DNA of 64,000 nucleotides from UBA4582 sp013204195 (GTDB lineage: Bacteria > Pseudomonadota > Gammaproteobacteria > Pseudomonadales > Azotimanducaceae), in assembly GCA_963925735.1 (NCBI GenBank), contig CAWUUH010000005.1, positions 124,001 to 188,000 of the forward strand. Reading direction: 5' to 3'. A program made the translations under genes and the position numbers. The notes under the pieces are model-generated. The model saw nothing but the letters and a program-made list of their open reading frames with translations, was not told the origin of the DNA and ran no database searches. This document shows, in pieces, positions 18,093-27,526 of this stretch; position 1 is the stretch's first letter; each line of letters opens with the position of its first letter.

Positions 18093-19025
18093 ATGAGCGT
18101 AGCTACTTTCCAGGACATGATTTTGACGCTGCAGCGCTATTGGGCAGATCAAGGCTGTGTATTGATGCAGCCCTACGATATGGAGGTCGGTGCGGGGACC
18201 TTTCATCCAGCCACTTTTTTACGAGCGATAGGTCCAGAGAACTGGAAAGCGGCCTATGTTCAGCCTTGTCGACGTCCCACAGATGGTCGATACGGCGAAA
18301 ATCCCAATCGTTATCAATATTATTACCAATTCCAGGTCATGCTCAAACCATCGCCGGAGAATATCCAAGCCTTGTATCTAGACTCGCTGCGTCACTTGGG
18401 CATCGATCCCTTGGTGCACGACATTCGGTTCGTTGAAGACAACTGGGAGTCGCCGACCCTAGGCGCCTGGGGTCTCGGCTGGGAAGTCTGGATGGATGGT
18501 ATGGAGATTACTCAATTCACCTATTTTCAACAAGTGGGTGGACTCGAGTGCTATCCCGTCACCGGCGAAATTACCTATGGGCTAGAGCGCCTCGCACTTT
18601 ACCTGCAAGGCGTAGAAGATTTTCAACAACTGATCTGGAGCAAATCTGAGACAGCGACGGTCACCTATGCTGATGTCTTCCACCAATATGAAGTTGAAAT
18701 GTCTGCCTATAATTTTGATTACGCGGACGTCAACGCGTTATTTGCTCAGTTTGATTTCTGCGAAGCAGAAACGACTCGGTTATTGGCCGCGTCTTTGCCA
18801 TTGGCCGCCTACGAATTTGTAATGAAAGCATCCCATGCATTCAACCTCCTTGATGCTCGGCAGGCTGTTTCAGTAACGGAGCGACAGCGATTTATCTTAC
18901 GCGTCAGAGCCCTGTCTCGAGGGGTCGCCCAAGCCTATTTCGATTCAAGGAAAGCCCTCGATTTCCCGCTGGCTGACGACGCGACCAAGCAAACATTTCT
19001 CCAGGAGGTTAGCAGTGGTAGTTAA
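18093..19025 (+). CDS. glyQ: Glycyl-tRNA synthetase alpha subunit
   Basis: Catalytic subunit of the bacterial alpha2-beta2 GlyRS. The 310-residue protein includes MQPYDMEVGAGTFHPATFLR, CRRPTDGRYGENPNR and GLERLALYLQG, all highly conserved in GlyQ. Length is normal. It is divergent from tag, with a 176-base gap. A TATACT hexamer lies at 18058-18063, but no matching -35 is seen. The 3' end overlaps glyS by 11 bases. Confidence 0.98.
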   Translation: MSVATFQDMILTLQRYWADQGCVLMQPYDMEVGAGTFHPATFLRAIGPENWKAAYVQPCRRPTDGRYGENPNRYQYYYQFQVMLKPSPENIQALYLDSLRHLGIDPLVHDIRFVEDNWESPTLGAWGLGWEVWMDGMEITQFTYFQQVGGLECYPVTGEITYGLERLALYLQGVEDFQQLIWSKSETATVTYADVFHQYEVEMSAYNFDYADVNALFAQFDFCEAETTRLLAASLPLAAYEFVMKASHAFNLLDARQAVSVTERQRFILRVRALSRGVAQAYFDSRKALDFPLADDATKQTFLQEVSSGS

Positions 19026-21081
19026 CGATCTCTTATTCGAACTACAGACAGAGGAACTTCCACCAAAGTCTCTGAGCCTGTTAATCAAGTCTCTTGTTAC
19101 TAATATCAAGGCAGAGCTGACTAAATCGCAGCTGGCTTACACATCAGTCACAGGTTACGCGACCCCAAGGCGCCTCGCCTTTATCGTTAGAGACTTGGCG
19201 GAACAACAGCCTAACCAATCTATTGAGCGGCGCGGTCCGGCACTACAGGCAGCCTATGATAGCGATGGAAAACCCTCTAAAGCCTTGGCCGGTTTTTTAC
19301 GTTCTTGCGGTTTAGACAATGCTGATCTATTGGAGAATCAAGAGACACCAAAAGGCACTTGGCTGGTTTACCAACAACACAAATCTGGCGGCAATGTCCG
19401 CGAACTGATTAGCCAAATCATCTTGAAGAGTCTCAGCACCCTGCCTATCGATAGAAAAATGCATTGGGGTGCAAGTCGAGTTGAGTTTGTCAGACCAGTG
19501 CACTCGTTGATTCTGCTCTATGGTGAAGAAGTATTGCCCACTCAAATACTCAATTGTGAATCGGGAAGAACCACTGTTGGCCACCGCTTCATGAGCAACG
19601 GCTTGATCAACATTAAGTCAGCTAACGATTATGTTAAGGTTCTCAAAGACAACTATGTCATAGTTGATTTTGAGGAAAGAAAAACCGTCATTAGCCAACA
19701 GCTTGCCAAGGTTGAGGCGATTGAAAATGCCCGTGTTATTATCGATCCTGAATTGCTGGATGAAGTTACGTCTCTAGTCGAGTGGCCTGTCGCGCTCAGC
19801 GGCAAGTTCGACGCGGCCTTTTTGAGCGTGCCGGAAGAGGCTCTAATCTCAGCCATGAAATCGCACCAACGCTATTTCCACCTGGTGGATCTGCAGGGCA
19901 AACTCCTGCCTCGTTTTGTGACGATTGCGAATATCGAGAGTAAAGATCCCAACGCGGTTATCAAAGGTAACGAACGGGTCATTTCTCCACGCCTGGCTGA
20001 TGCCGCGTTCTTTTATCGACGTGATCAGCAAACCACACTGGAGAGTAATCTCGAGCGTCTGAGCAACGTGGTGTTCCAGGCTAAGCTCGGTACCTATCTA
20101 GATAAAGCCAAACGCATTGCCCATATTGCCGGGTTTATCGCCCAGCAAACCGGTGCGGACGCCTCTTTGGCGCAACGCGCCGGCTTATTGTGCAAGGCTG
20201 ACTTGGTCTCTGCCATGGTTGGCGAGTTTCCTGAACTACAGGGTCTGATGGGCGGCTATTACGCCGAACACGACGGCGAACCCACCGCCGTGGTATTGGC
20301 CATTAAGGAGCATTATCTACCGAGTTTTTCCGGCGGTGAATTACCCACCAGTGCGGCGGGACAAGCTGTCGCGATCGCAGACAAACTCGACACCCTGACC
20401 GGCCTGTTTGGTATCAACCAGCCACCGACGGGATCCAAAGATCCATTTGCGTTGCGCCGTCAGACCCTCGGGGTTATTCGTATCTGCATCCAGGCGGAGC
20501 TCAAGCTCGACATAAGAGAGACCTTGGCGGTAGCAGCTGGTCAGCACAGTCCTGAGTTTTCCACGACAGCGGTGTATGACTACCTATTGGATCGCCTGGG
20601 GACCTGGTACCAGGATCAAGGCATTCCTGGAGATACCTTCAATGCGGTGCGATTCAGTCACCAGGTCATCACTAACCTGGCGGACTGCGACAGAAGAGTG
20701 CGATCCATTCAAGATTTTCGCACCCAGCCTCAGGCCGAACATCTTATCGCGGCCAACAAGCGGGTCGCTAATATCTTGAAGAAAGCAGGCACCATCGACG
20801 CAGCCATCGATACCAAGCTGTTCCAGGCACCCGCTGAAATCGCGTTATTCGCGGCGCTTGGCGCTGCTGAAAAGGCCATGCAGACCCAGCAAAATGGCGC
20901 GGATCAAGACTATGAAGCCAAGTGCCTCACGCTTGCAGGGCTGCAAAGCACAATCGATGCCTACTTCGATGAGGTCATGGTGATGGCAGATGAGCCTGCG
21001 GTAAGATCAAACCGCCTAGCAACGCTACAGAAAATGCGGTTTTTGTTCCTGGATATCGCTGACTTTTCATTGCTTCAATAA
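19015..21081 (+). CDS. glyS: Glycyl-tRNA synthetase beta subunit
   Basis: tRNA-binding and editing-like subunit of GlyRS. The 688-residue protein has the expected N-terminus (LLFELQTEELPPKSL), the conserved VEWPVAL and MKSHQRYFHL, an HD-like region (KADLVSAMVGEFPELQGLMGG broken into its two conserved halves) and PFALRRQTLG. It uses a GTG start preceded by CAGGAGG and overlaps glyQ by 11 bases, which indicates coupled synthesis of the two subunits. Confidence 0.97.
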   Translation: MVVNDLLFELQTEELPPKSLSLLIKSLVTNIKAELTKSQLAYTSVTGYATPRRLAFIVRDLAEQQPNQSIERRGPALQAAYDSDGKPSKALAGFLRSCGLDNADLLENQETPKGTWLVYQQHKSGGNVRELISQIILKSLSTLPIDRKMHWGASRVEFVRPVHSLILLYGEEVLPTQILNCESGRTTVGHRFMSNGLINIKSANDYVKVLKDNYVIVDFEERKTVISQQLAKVEAIENARVIIDPELLDEVTSLVEWPVALSGKFDAAFLSVPEEALISAMKSHQRYFHLVDLQGKLLPRFVTIANIESKDPNAVIKGNERVISPRLADAAFFYRRDQQTTLESNLERLSNVVFQAKLGTYLDKAKRIAHIAGFIAQQTGADASLAQRAGLLCKADLVSAMVGEFPELQGLMGGYYAEHDGEPTAVVLAIKEHYLPSFSGGELPTSAAGQAVAIADKLDTLTGLFGINQPPTGSKDPFALRRQTLGVIRICIQAELKLDIRETLAVAAGQHSPEFSTTAVYDYLLDRLGTWYQDQGIPGDTFNAVRFSHQVITNLADCDRRVRSIQDFRTQPQAEHLIAANKRVANILKKAGTIDAAIDTKLFQAPAEIALFAALGAAEKAMQTQQNGADQDYEAKCLTLAGLQSTIDAYFDEVMVMADEPAVRSNRLATLQKMRFLFLDIADFSLLQ

Positions 21082-21155
21082 CAACTCGAGTAATACGGGG
21101 CTGCGCAACAGCCCAGGTTGCAATGAGACTACGCTGGTAGCCGAGGATCTGAGCC

Positions 21156-21719
21156 ATGGCTGACTCGATTATTGTTTTGGATAGAGACGGCGTCATTAAC
21201 ATCGACTCCCCTGACTATATTAAGTCAGCCGAGGAATGGATACCGCTGCCTGGTAGTATCGCGGCAATTGCGAGCTTATACCGGACAGGACACAAGATCT
21301 ATGTAGCCACCAACCAAGCTGGGCTGGCACGCAAAAGGTTTTCATTGGCAGATTTGGAAGCCATGCACGCTAAATTGCATCGGCTGGTCAACGAGGCTGG
21401 CGGGCAGATTGAGCGAGTCTTTTATTGCCCTCATCATCCCGACGCAGAATGCGAATGCCGTAAGCCTCGTCCTGGCATGCTGCAACAAATTCGGCAATAT
21501 CACTCGCGCCCGATTGCGTCGCTGACGTTTGTCGGCGACTCAGTCAAAGATATTGATGCTGCGATCGCTGGCGATTGCGAACCCGTACTCGTGCTCACCG
21601 GTAATGGTGAGGCCACCCGTGCCGTTATGAACCAACGAGCACTGGCTATCCCCGTTTATTCAGATCTCGCTGCGTTCGCTAAGGCCAGAATCAACGCCGG
21701 CCCATCATCAGCACGTTGA
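21156..21719 (+). CDS. gmhB: D-glycero-beta-D-manno-heptose-1,7-bisphosphate 7-phosphatase
   Basis: HAD-superfamily phosphatase of the ADP-heptose pathway for LPS inner core. The 187-residue protein has the nucleophile motif VLDRDGVIN, the TNQAG motif, a zinc loop CPHHPDAECECRKP (three Cys and one His) and GDSVKDIDAA. The zinc loop and HAD motifs separate it from histidinol phosphatases, although annotations are often mixed. It follows glyS by 74 bases, the same neighbourhood as in Pseudomonas (from memory), and converges on gyrB. Confidence 0.92.
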   Translation: MADSIIVLDRDGVINIDSPDYIKSAEEWIPLPGSIAAIASLYRTGHKIYVATNQAGLARKRFSLADLEAMHAKLHRLVNEAGGQIERVFYCPHHPDAECECRKPRPGMLQQIRQYHSRPIASLTFVGDSVKDIDAAIAGDCEPVLVLTGNGEATRAVMNQRALAIPVYSDLAAFAKARINAGPSSAR

Positions 21720-21735
21720 CCCGGCAGAGATGGAA

Positions 21736-21759
21736 GCTAACCTAGACATCCAGGTTAGC
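21736..21759. terminator. Perfect hairpin at the gmhB/gyrB convergent junction
   Basis: GCTAACCT and AGGTTAGC pair perfectly around an eight-base loop. The stem overlaps the last codons of gyrB and lies 17 bases after gmhB. No T-run follows on either strand, so it may be a bidirectional pause or RNA-protecting structure rather than a classic intrinsic terminator. Confidence 0.4.
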
Positions 21760-24159
21760 GACGGCGAGAGCATTACTGACGATGAAGTTTTTCCGCGGTT
21801 CTACGGCATCACCCATTAGGGTACTAAACAACTGGTCCGCGGCGATGGCATCTTCGATGGTGACTCGTAACATGGTTCTGCGTTTCGGATCCATGGTAGT
21901 CTCCCACAGTTGATCAGGATTCATTTCGCCGAGGCCCTTGTATCGTTGTCGGCTCTGACCTCGAAGGCCTTCTTGCTGCAGCCACGCCAAAGCCTGTTTC
22001 AGTGATGTCGCTGGCTCCGACTTATCACCCTTCATAATGACCGCATCAGCTTTAAGCAGTTTTGTTATCTGATCGCCCAAGGCCGTGTAATCTTCATAAT
22101 CTTTTGATTGAAAGAACTCACGAGTGAATATGTATTCCCTGCTAACCCCATGATTTATAACGATTAATACGGGATAGAACAGGTGCCGTTCAGGATCCTC
22201 GCGCACGGTAAATTGGTATTCAGTGCGGCTTTTGATGCCAACAGCGGTTCGCTCCTCAAGATCAACAGACCATTGTCTGACTCTAGTTTCGTCGCTCAAT
22301 TCCGCGACGGTCAAGCGCGGAGCGTAAATCATCAAGTCGAGTATTTCCGCGGGAAAGACCCGCTCAAGACGCTTAACCTGGGTCTGAACCGTGAAATAGT
22401 GCTGGGCCAAATCTCGAAGTGCTTCGCCCTCCAATGCTAACGCACCAGCGGTAGGAATTAGCTTCGCGTCTTCCATGGAGACTTCGAATAAATACTCGTT
22501 CAACGCGTTCTCGTCTTTAATATAGCGTTCCTGTTTGCCGCGCTTTACCTTATACAAGGGTGGTTGGGCGATGAGAATATGACCACGCTCAATCAGCACT
22601 CGCATATGTCGAAAGAAGAAGGTCAGCAGCAAGGTTTTAATGTGTGCTCCATCCACGTCGGCATCGGTCATAATAATAATATGGTGGTAACGCAGCTTTT
22701 CAGGATTAAATTCGTCACGACCAATGCCGCAGCCGAGGGCTGTAATCAGATTGCCCACTTCGGCTGATGACAACATTTTGTCAAAACGTGCCTTTTCAAC
22801 ATTCAAGATCTTGCCCTTGAGAGGCAAAATGGCTTGGTTTTTGCGATCTCTTCCCTGTTTGGCAGAGCCGCCAGCAGAGTCACCTTCTACCAGGTAAATC
22901 TCCGACAATGCGGGATCTTTTTCCTGGCAGTCTGCGAGTTTGCCCGGTAATCCAGCAATATCAAGGGCGCCTTTGCGACGGGTCATTTCGCGGGCCTTAC
23001 GAGCGGCCTCGCGGGCACGAGCGGCATCGATCATCTTCTGTACGATGGATTTGGCTTCCTGAGGATGCTCCATGAGGAAATCACTAAAGGCATTGCCCAT
23101 CTCTTGCTCAACCGCGGTCTTGACCTCAGAGGAAACTAATTTATCTTTCGTTTGGGATGAAAACTTCGGATCGGGCACCTTAACGGAGATGACCGCGGTG
23201 AGGCCCTCGCGAGCGTCATCCCCAGTAGTGGTCGCCTGCGCTTTTTTACCCATCCCCTCTCGGTCAATATAGTTATTCAAAGTTCGAGTCAAAGCCGCGC
23301 GAAAGCCCTGTAAATGGGTTCCGCCATCGCTTTGAGGTATATTATTGGTGTAGGCAAAGATTGACTCTTGATAAGTGTCATTCCATTGCATCGCGATTTC
23401 CACCGAGATACCGTCTTCACGGGTCGCCTTACAGTGAAAAATCTGGTTCAGCGCCGTTTTATTTTTATTCAGGTACTCGACGAATGTTTTCAATCCGCCT
23501 TCGTAGCAGAACCGATCTTCACGACCTGTTCGCTCGTCAGCTAGCTCGATAATGATGCCGGCATTCAGGAACGACAGCTCTCTTAGTTTTTTGGCAAGGA
23601 TGTCGTAGTGGAATTCGATATTGGTGAAGGTGGTAGACGACGGCTTAAATCGACACTTCGTGCCTGTTTGTTTCGTCTCACCGACGATCGCGAGTGGTTC
23701 TGCGGGAACGCCATCATGATAGACCTGCTCCCAGACTTTACCTTCGCGCCAAATCGTCAGTACCAACTCCTCTGATAGCGCGTTAACTACGGATACGCCT
23801 ACGCCGTGAAGTCCGCCGGACACCTTGTAATTACTATCGTCAAATTTTCCACCCGCGTGGAGCACGGTCATAATGACTTCTGCCGCGGACTTGCCTTCTC
23901 CCTCGTGATAGTCAGTGGGTATTCCACGACCGTTATCCATCACACTGACATAATTATCGGGATGGATAATGACTTTAATTTCGGAACAGTAGCCTTCTAG
24001 GGCTTCATCTATAGAATTATCTACTAGCTCCTGCACCATATGATGGAGGCCTGTACCATCGTCGGTATCGCCGATATACATGCCAGGACGCTTTTTCACC
24101 GCCTCTAGGCCCTTCAGGACCTTGATGCTAGTGGAATCGTAGGATCGTTCGTCACTCAT
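21742..24159 (-). CDS. gyrB: DNA gyrase subunit B
   Basis: ATPase subunit of gyrase, which introduces negative supercoils. The 805-residue protein has the GHKL ATPase region (HMVQELVDNSIDEAL, GRGIP, GGLHGVGVSVVNALS), the transducer, and the TOPRIM domain with EGDSAGGSAKQGRDR and DADVDGAHI. Full length is typical of gammaproteobacteria. I start at the ATG at 24157-24159, where GGAG is spaced seven bases upstream and the homologous MSDE begins. Its first eight bases overlap the recF stop region. Last gene of the replication operon. Confidence 0.98.
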   Translation of the reverse strand: MSDERSYDSTSIKVLKGLEAVKKRPGMYIGDTDDGTGLHHMVQELVDNSIDEALEGYCSEIKVIIHPDNYVSVMDNGRGIPTDYHEGEGKSAAEVIMTVLHAGGKFDDSNYKVSGGLHGVGVSVVNALSEELVLTIWREGKVWEQVYHDGVPAEPLAIVGETKQTGTKCRFKPSSTTFTNIEFHYDILAKKLRELSFLNAGIIIELADERTGREDRFCYEGGLKTFVEYLNKNKTALNQIFHCKATREDGISVEIAMQWNDTYQESIFAYTNNIPQSDGGTHLQGFRAALTRTLNNYIDREGMGKKAQATTTGDDAREGLTAVISVKVPDPKFSSQTKDKLVSSEVKTAVEQEMGNAFSDFLMEHPQEAKSIVQKMIDAARAREAARKAREMTRRKGALDIAGLPGKLADCQEKDPALSEIYLVEGDSAGGSAKQGRDRKNQAILPLKGKILNVEKARFDKMLSSAEVGNLITALGCGIGRDEFNPEKLRYHHIIIMTDADVDGAHIKTLLLTFFFRHMRVLIERGHILIAQPPLYKVKRGKQERYIKDENALNEYLFEVSMEDAKLIPTAGALALEGEALRDLAQHYFTVQTQVKRLERVFPAEILDLMIYAPRLTVAELSDETRVRQWSVDLEERTAVGIKSRTEYQFTVREDPERHLFYPVLIVINHGVSREYIFTREFFQSKDYEDYTALGDQITKLLKADAVIMKGDKSEPATSLKQALAWLQQEGLRGQSRQRYKGLGEMNPDQLWETTMDPKRRTMLRVTIEDAIAADQLFSTLMGDAVEPRKNFIVSNALAVANLDV

Positions 24160-25246
24160 TACTGCTCTCCATTTCACTAAACACGCCACGTTTCACGTGA
24201 AACATTTTAGTGGTAACCCCAGACCAACTGCGCCGCAGTTGCTCAAGATCGATGCCGGTAGCCAAAATCTGACTACCGCTATTATACAATTCTCTACAGA
24301 CACTCTGTCGATGCTCTTCATCCAACTCAGCGCAGAGGTCATCCACCAAATATACCGGTGGTTGGTGGTGCTGGGTCGTAGACAGTTTACCCTGACTAAG
24401 CACCAGCGCCCACGCCAATATTTTTAACTCGCCTCGAGAGCAGACATTCGTCGCGTTATCACCAGCGACTCTTATTTCAATATCGGCTTTTTGAAAACCG
24501 CTGAGGGTAAACCCTCGCTTGATATCCCCTTCCAGCTGGTTGGCCATCACCTCTGTCAGAGACTTGCTGATATCCCAGCCTCTCGTGTACACACACTCTA
24601 CGCCTTGCAAGCCCGTTAAGTCTGCACAAACAGACTGAAACACAGCTTGCAGCTTAACAAAATAGCGTCGACGGGACTCATCAATAGACTCTGCCAATAC
24701 CACCAGCTTCTCTGTCCAAACCTCAAGCTCTCGGCTATTGCCGTTGCGGCTACGTAGAAGACTATTGCGTTGCTTAAGCCCACGAGTCGCATTTTCCCAT
24801 TCGAGAAGAAACCCATGTTCCACGTGAAACAATCCCCAATTCAAGAAACGCCGGCGTGGACCTGGCGCACCTAACAGTAAATCAACGGTCTCCGGCCCAA
24901 GGACCAATACCGGCAGCGCCAGCGCCAGCTCACTAGCCCGACGAACAACCTCACCGTTCATCCTGATATCTCGACTGCCATCACGCCCTCGCTGGACACC
25001 GATTCGACATCGCCGACCTGCATCAGCGACACCGAATACCGTACAGCTACTGGCTTCGCGAGCAATTAAAGGCTCTACGCGTTGACCGCGAAAGGTGCGA
25101 CCTGACCCTAAGAAATAGACCGCCTCGAGCAGGCTCGTCTTACCGCTACCATTGACGCCACAAACCAAGTTAACGCCGGACCCGAGGTTTAACTCAACGT
25201 GCTCAATATTACGCAAGTTTTTGACCGTGAGCCGGCTTAGACTCAT
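24152..25246 (-). CDS. recF: DNA replication and repair protein RecF
   Basis: SMC-like ATPase that with RecOR loads RecA at gaps and aids fork restart. The 364-residue protein has the Walker A CGVNGSGKTSLLEAVY, a signature-like SRGELK and Walker B YLVDDLCAELDEEHR. Start ATG overlaps the canonical dnaN stop (ATGA); its stop overlaps the gyrB start. Two parS-like sites fall inside the gene, and they dictate the codons for FHVE (about residues 139-142) and FHVK near the C-terminus, where the E. coli protein has FTVE. Confidence 0.97.
   Translation of the reverse strand: MSLSRLTVKNLRNIEHVELNLGSGVNLVCGVNGSGKTSLLEAVYFLGSGRTFRGQRVEPLIAREASSCTVFGVADAGRRCRIGVQRGRDGSRDIRMNGEVVRRASELALALPVLVLGPETVDLLLGAPGPRRRFLNWGLFHVEHGFLLEWENATRGLKQRNSLLRSRNGNSRELEVWTEKLVVLAESIDESRRRYFVKLQAVFQSVCADLTGLQGVECVYTRGWDISKSLTEVMANQLEGDIKRGFTLSGFQKADIEIRVAGDNATNVCSRGELKILAWALVLSQGKLSTTQHHQPPVYLVDDLCAELDEEHRQSVCRELYNSGSQILATGIDLEQLRRSWSGVTTKMFHVKRGVFSEMESSNE
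24189..24204. promoter_or_regulatory. parS: parS centromere-like site 1 (inside recF)
   Basis: Matches the bacterial parS consensus TGTTTCACGTGAAACA at 15 of 16 positions; only the first base differs (C for T). It lies in the 3' end of recF, about 12.6 kb from the parB gene and 5 kb from oriC. ParB encoded at 36836-37711 would be expected to bind it. Confidence 0.9.
24816..24831. promoter_or_regulatory. parS: parS centromere-like site 2 (inside recF)
   Basis: Matches the parS consensus at 15 of 16 positions; the fifth base is C instead of T. It sits in the middle of recF, 627 bases from the first site. The inverted-repeat core CACGTG is intact in both. Two such matches within one gene near the origin are very unlikely by chance. 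Confidence 0.9.
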
Positions 25247-26343
25247 AGTTTCATTGGCATAACGACATAAATGGAATCTTCGGCACTCGGGTCCTCTAGC
25301 AGGGCACTGCTATTGGCATCATGCAACGTGATTTTCACGGTGTCGCTTTCAATCACGCCCAACACATCCAACACATACCCAACGTTGAAGCCCACTTCAA
25401 GCTCATCGCCTTGATAATCCACAGATACAGTTTCTTCTGCTTCTTCTTGCTCTGGGTTGTTCGCTGACAGCTGCAAAACCCCACTCGACAAGTTAACGCG
25501 AATTCCTCGGAATTTCTCGTTAGACAGAATCGCGGTACGATTGAGCGCCTGGCGGAGCTCCAATTTATCAGCGAGTATGAGTTTATCGCCGTTTTTAGGA
25601 ATCACTCGATCGTAGTCAGGGAAACGGCCATCAACCAGTTTGGTGGTCAAAGCAAAGTCTGCTGACTCTGCCATCAAATAATTAGACCCAATGGCGATAG
25701 CGATATCACCGTCCACTTCATGCAACAAGCGCTGCAACTCAAGCACGCCCTTTCTCGGTACAATGACCTGCCGACTATCTACCCGTGGCTCTGCTAATTT
25801 CAAGTTGCTCATTGCTAGCCGATGGCCGTCGGTTGCGACGGTCTTGACATAATCACCACCCATCTCAATCAACATACCATTTAAGAAATATCGAACGTCC
25901 TGCTGGGCCATGGCGAAGGCTGTTCTATCCAGCAACCGCTTCAGAGACTTGCTATCAATTCGAGTGGACATTTCGGCAATCGACTTCTCTACCGTCGGGA
26001 AGTCTTCCGCCGGCAGCGTGGAGAGCGTCGAGCGAAACCGACCCGCCTTAACTGTCAACCGCTGCCCCACCAATAGCAATTCGATCTCGGCCTTGTCTGG
26101 CAGCTCTCGACAAATATCCATTAACTTACGTGCCGGCACAGTAACCTCACCGCCTTCACCCTCTATCAAAGGCACTCGGGCTACCATTTCCACTTCTAAA
26201 TCTGTGCCCGTCAGAGACAATACATTGCCTTCAACCTGCAACAACACGTTCGACAAAACAGGCAACGTCTGCCGTCGTTCGACGACACCAGCGACTTGCT
26301 GCAATGGCTTCAACAGCGCTTCCCTACTAACCCGTAACTTCAT
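25243..26343 (-). CDS. dnaN: DNA polymerase III beta sliding clamp, canonical copy
   Basis: Ring-shaped processivity clamp for DNA polymerase III. The 366-residue protein has the three-domain clamp length and keeps the partner-binding cleft as known in E. coli: RRQTLPVLSN near residues 23-32, VATDGHRLA, GRFPDYDRVIP, NNPEQEEAEE and the C-terminus YVVMPMKL (YVVMPMRL in E. coli). It overlaps recF by four bases. Unusually it is the second of two tandem clamp genes; a 60-base gap separates it from the paralogue upstream. Confidence 0.97.
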   Translation of the reverse strand: MKLRVSREALLKPLQQVAGVVERRQTLPVLSNVLLQVEGNVLSLTGTDLEVEMVARVPLIEGEGGEVTVPARKLMDICRELPDKAEIELLLVGQRLTVKAGRFRSTLSTLPAEDFPTVEKSIAEMSTRIDSKSLKRLLDRTAFAMAQQDVRYFLNGMLIEMGGDYVKTVATDGHRLAMSNLKLAEPRVDSRQVIVPRKGVLELQRLLHEVDGDIAIAIGSNYLMAESADFALTTKLVDGRFPDYDRVIPKNGDKLILADKLELRQALNRTAILSNEKFRGIRVNLSSGVLQLSANNPEQEEAEETVSVDYQGDELEVGFNVGYVLDVLGVIESDTVKITLHDANSSALLEDPSAEDSIYVVMPMKL

Positions 26344-26403
26344 GAAATTTCCTATAGTGAGTGCACACTTTCAACACAGAACCCTAAATACTGACTTTTA
26401 AGC

Positions 26404-27507
26404 CTACAGAATCATCGGACTTACCACGAAGCGTGACCGATTTCCATCAGGGCTCGTGAGCAAAATTGCACTATTGCCATCTATCAACGTCATTTGAACC
26501 ATCTCATCATCGATCGCCGATAACGCATCGATAATATAGTCCACATTAAATCCAATGTTTAAATCCACACCAACGTATGTCACCGATACGTTTTCTTCCG
26601 CCTCTTCCTGCAACGGGTTATTAGCAAAAATACCCAAGTTGCCCGGCGTTAGCTCAAACCGTATATTTCGATAGGCTTCGTTAGCCAAAATTGCGGTTCT
26701 GGTCAACGCGTCCTTAATCTCACGACGATTACCTATCACGATGACTTCTCCACCTGCTGGAATCGCTCTTGCATAATCCGGGTAGGTCGCATCGATTAAT
26801 TTTGTCACCAACAAAAATTGACTGGAAACCACCCTTAGGTGATTTCTAGAAAATTGCACGAGTAACTCCTGAGTATCATCTTTAACCATTCGCACCCATT
26901 CGACAATGCCTTTTCTGGGTACGATGAACTGCTGCGAATCCTTTACTGGGTAAGTCCCAGGCAACTCGTTAACCGCGAGGCGTTGACCATTAGTAGCCAC
27001 CAAGGTTAGCTTGTCGGCACTGACTTCAACCAACATACCATTGAAAAAATACCGCACATCCTGGTGACCCATCGCAAAACTGGTCTTATCCAGCAATCGC
27101 TTAAGATCAAGCGCCGGTACTCGTATTTCCACGAGTACAGGATCCATCTCGACCGTCGGAAACTCCCCTACCGACAGGGTCGCCAAGTGCGACCGAAAAC
27201 GGCCGCTGACGATACTCATTCGATGCCCATCTAGGGCGCAAATCAGCGGGGCACTACCTGGTAGGCTACGACAGATCTCGCTGAATTTCCGTGCCGGTAT
27301 GGTTACCGTGCCGTCTGTAGCATTTCTGATACTGTCTAGACTCGCACTCAACTCAACTTCTAAATCTGTACCAACCAGCGTCAGCCTGCCCGCCTCCACA
27401 GAGATCATCAGGTTCGCGAGCAATGGCAAGGATTGCCTGCGATCAACCACGCTAGACACAAATTGCAAAGGTCCTAGCAACGCATCACGGTCTATCTCAA
27501 ACTTCAT
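26404..27507 (-). CDS. Second, divergent beta sliding clamp paralogue
   Basis: A full-length (367 residues) DnaN-family protein encoded between dnaA and the canonical dnaN. By eye about half of its positions are identical to the neighbouring clamp, including VDRRQSLPLLAN, QDVRYFFNGML and NNPLQEEAEE, so the fold should be intact. Cleft positions differ: TNGQRL replaces TDGHRL (E. coli His175 becomes Gln), YPDYARAIP replaces FPDYRRVLP (Val247 becomes Ala), and the end is VVSPMIL instead of VVMPMRL (Met362 to Ser, Arg365 to Ile). It is an intact ORF 19 bases after dnaA, so it is likely expressed. Its role is unknown; it could be a specialised or heterodimer-forming clamp. Confidence 0.93.
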   Translation of the reverse strand: MKFEIDRDALLGPLQFVSSVVDRRQSLPLLANLMISVEAGRLTLVGTDLEVELSASLDSIRNATDGTVTIPARKFSEICRSLPGSAPLICALDGHRMSIVSGRFRSHLATLSVGEFPTVEMDPVLVEIRVPALDLKRLLDKTSFAMGHQDVRYFFNGMLVEVSADKLTLVATNGQRLAVNELPGTYPVKDSQQFIVPRKGIVEWVRMVKDDTQELLVQFSRNHLRVVSSQFLLVTKLIDATYPDYARAIPAGGEVIVIGNRREIKDALTRTAILANEAYRNIRFELTPGNLGIFANNPLQEEAEENVSVTYVGVDLNIGFNVDYIIDALSAIDDEMVQMTLIDGNSAILLTSPDGNRSRFVVSPMIL

Positions 27508-27526
27508 GACACTCCTTTATCGAGTC

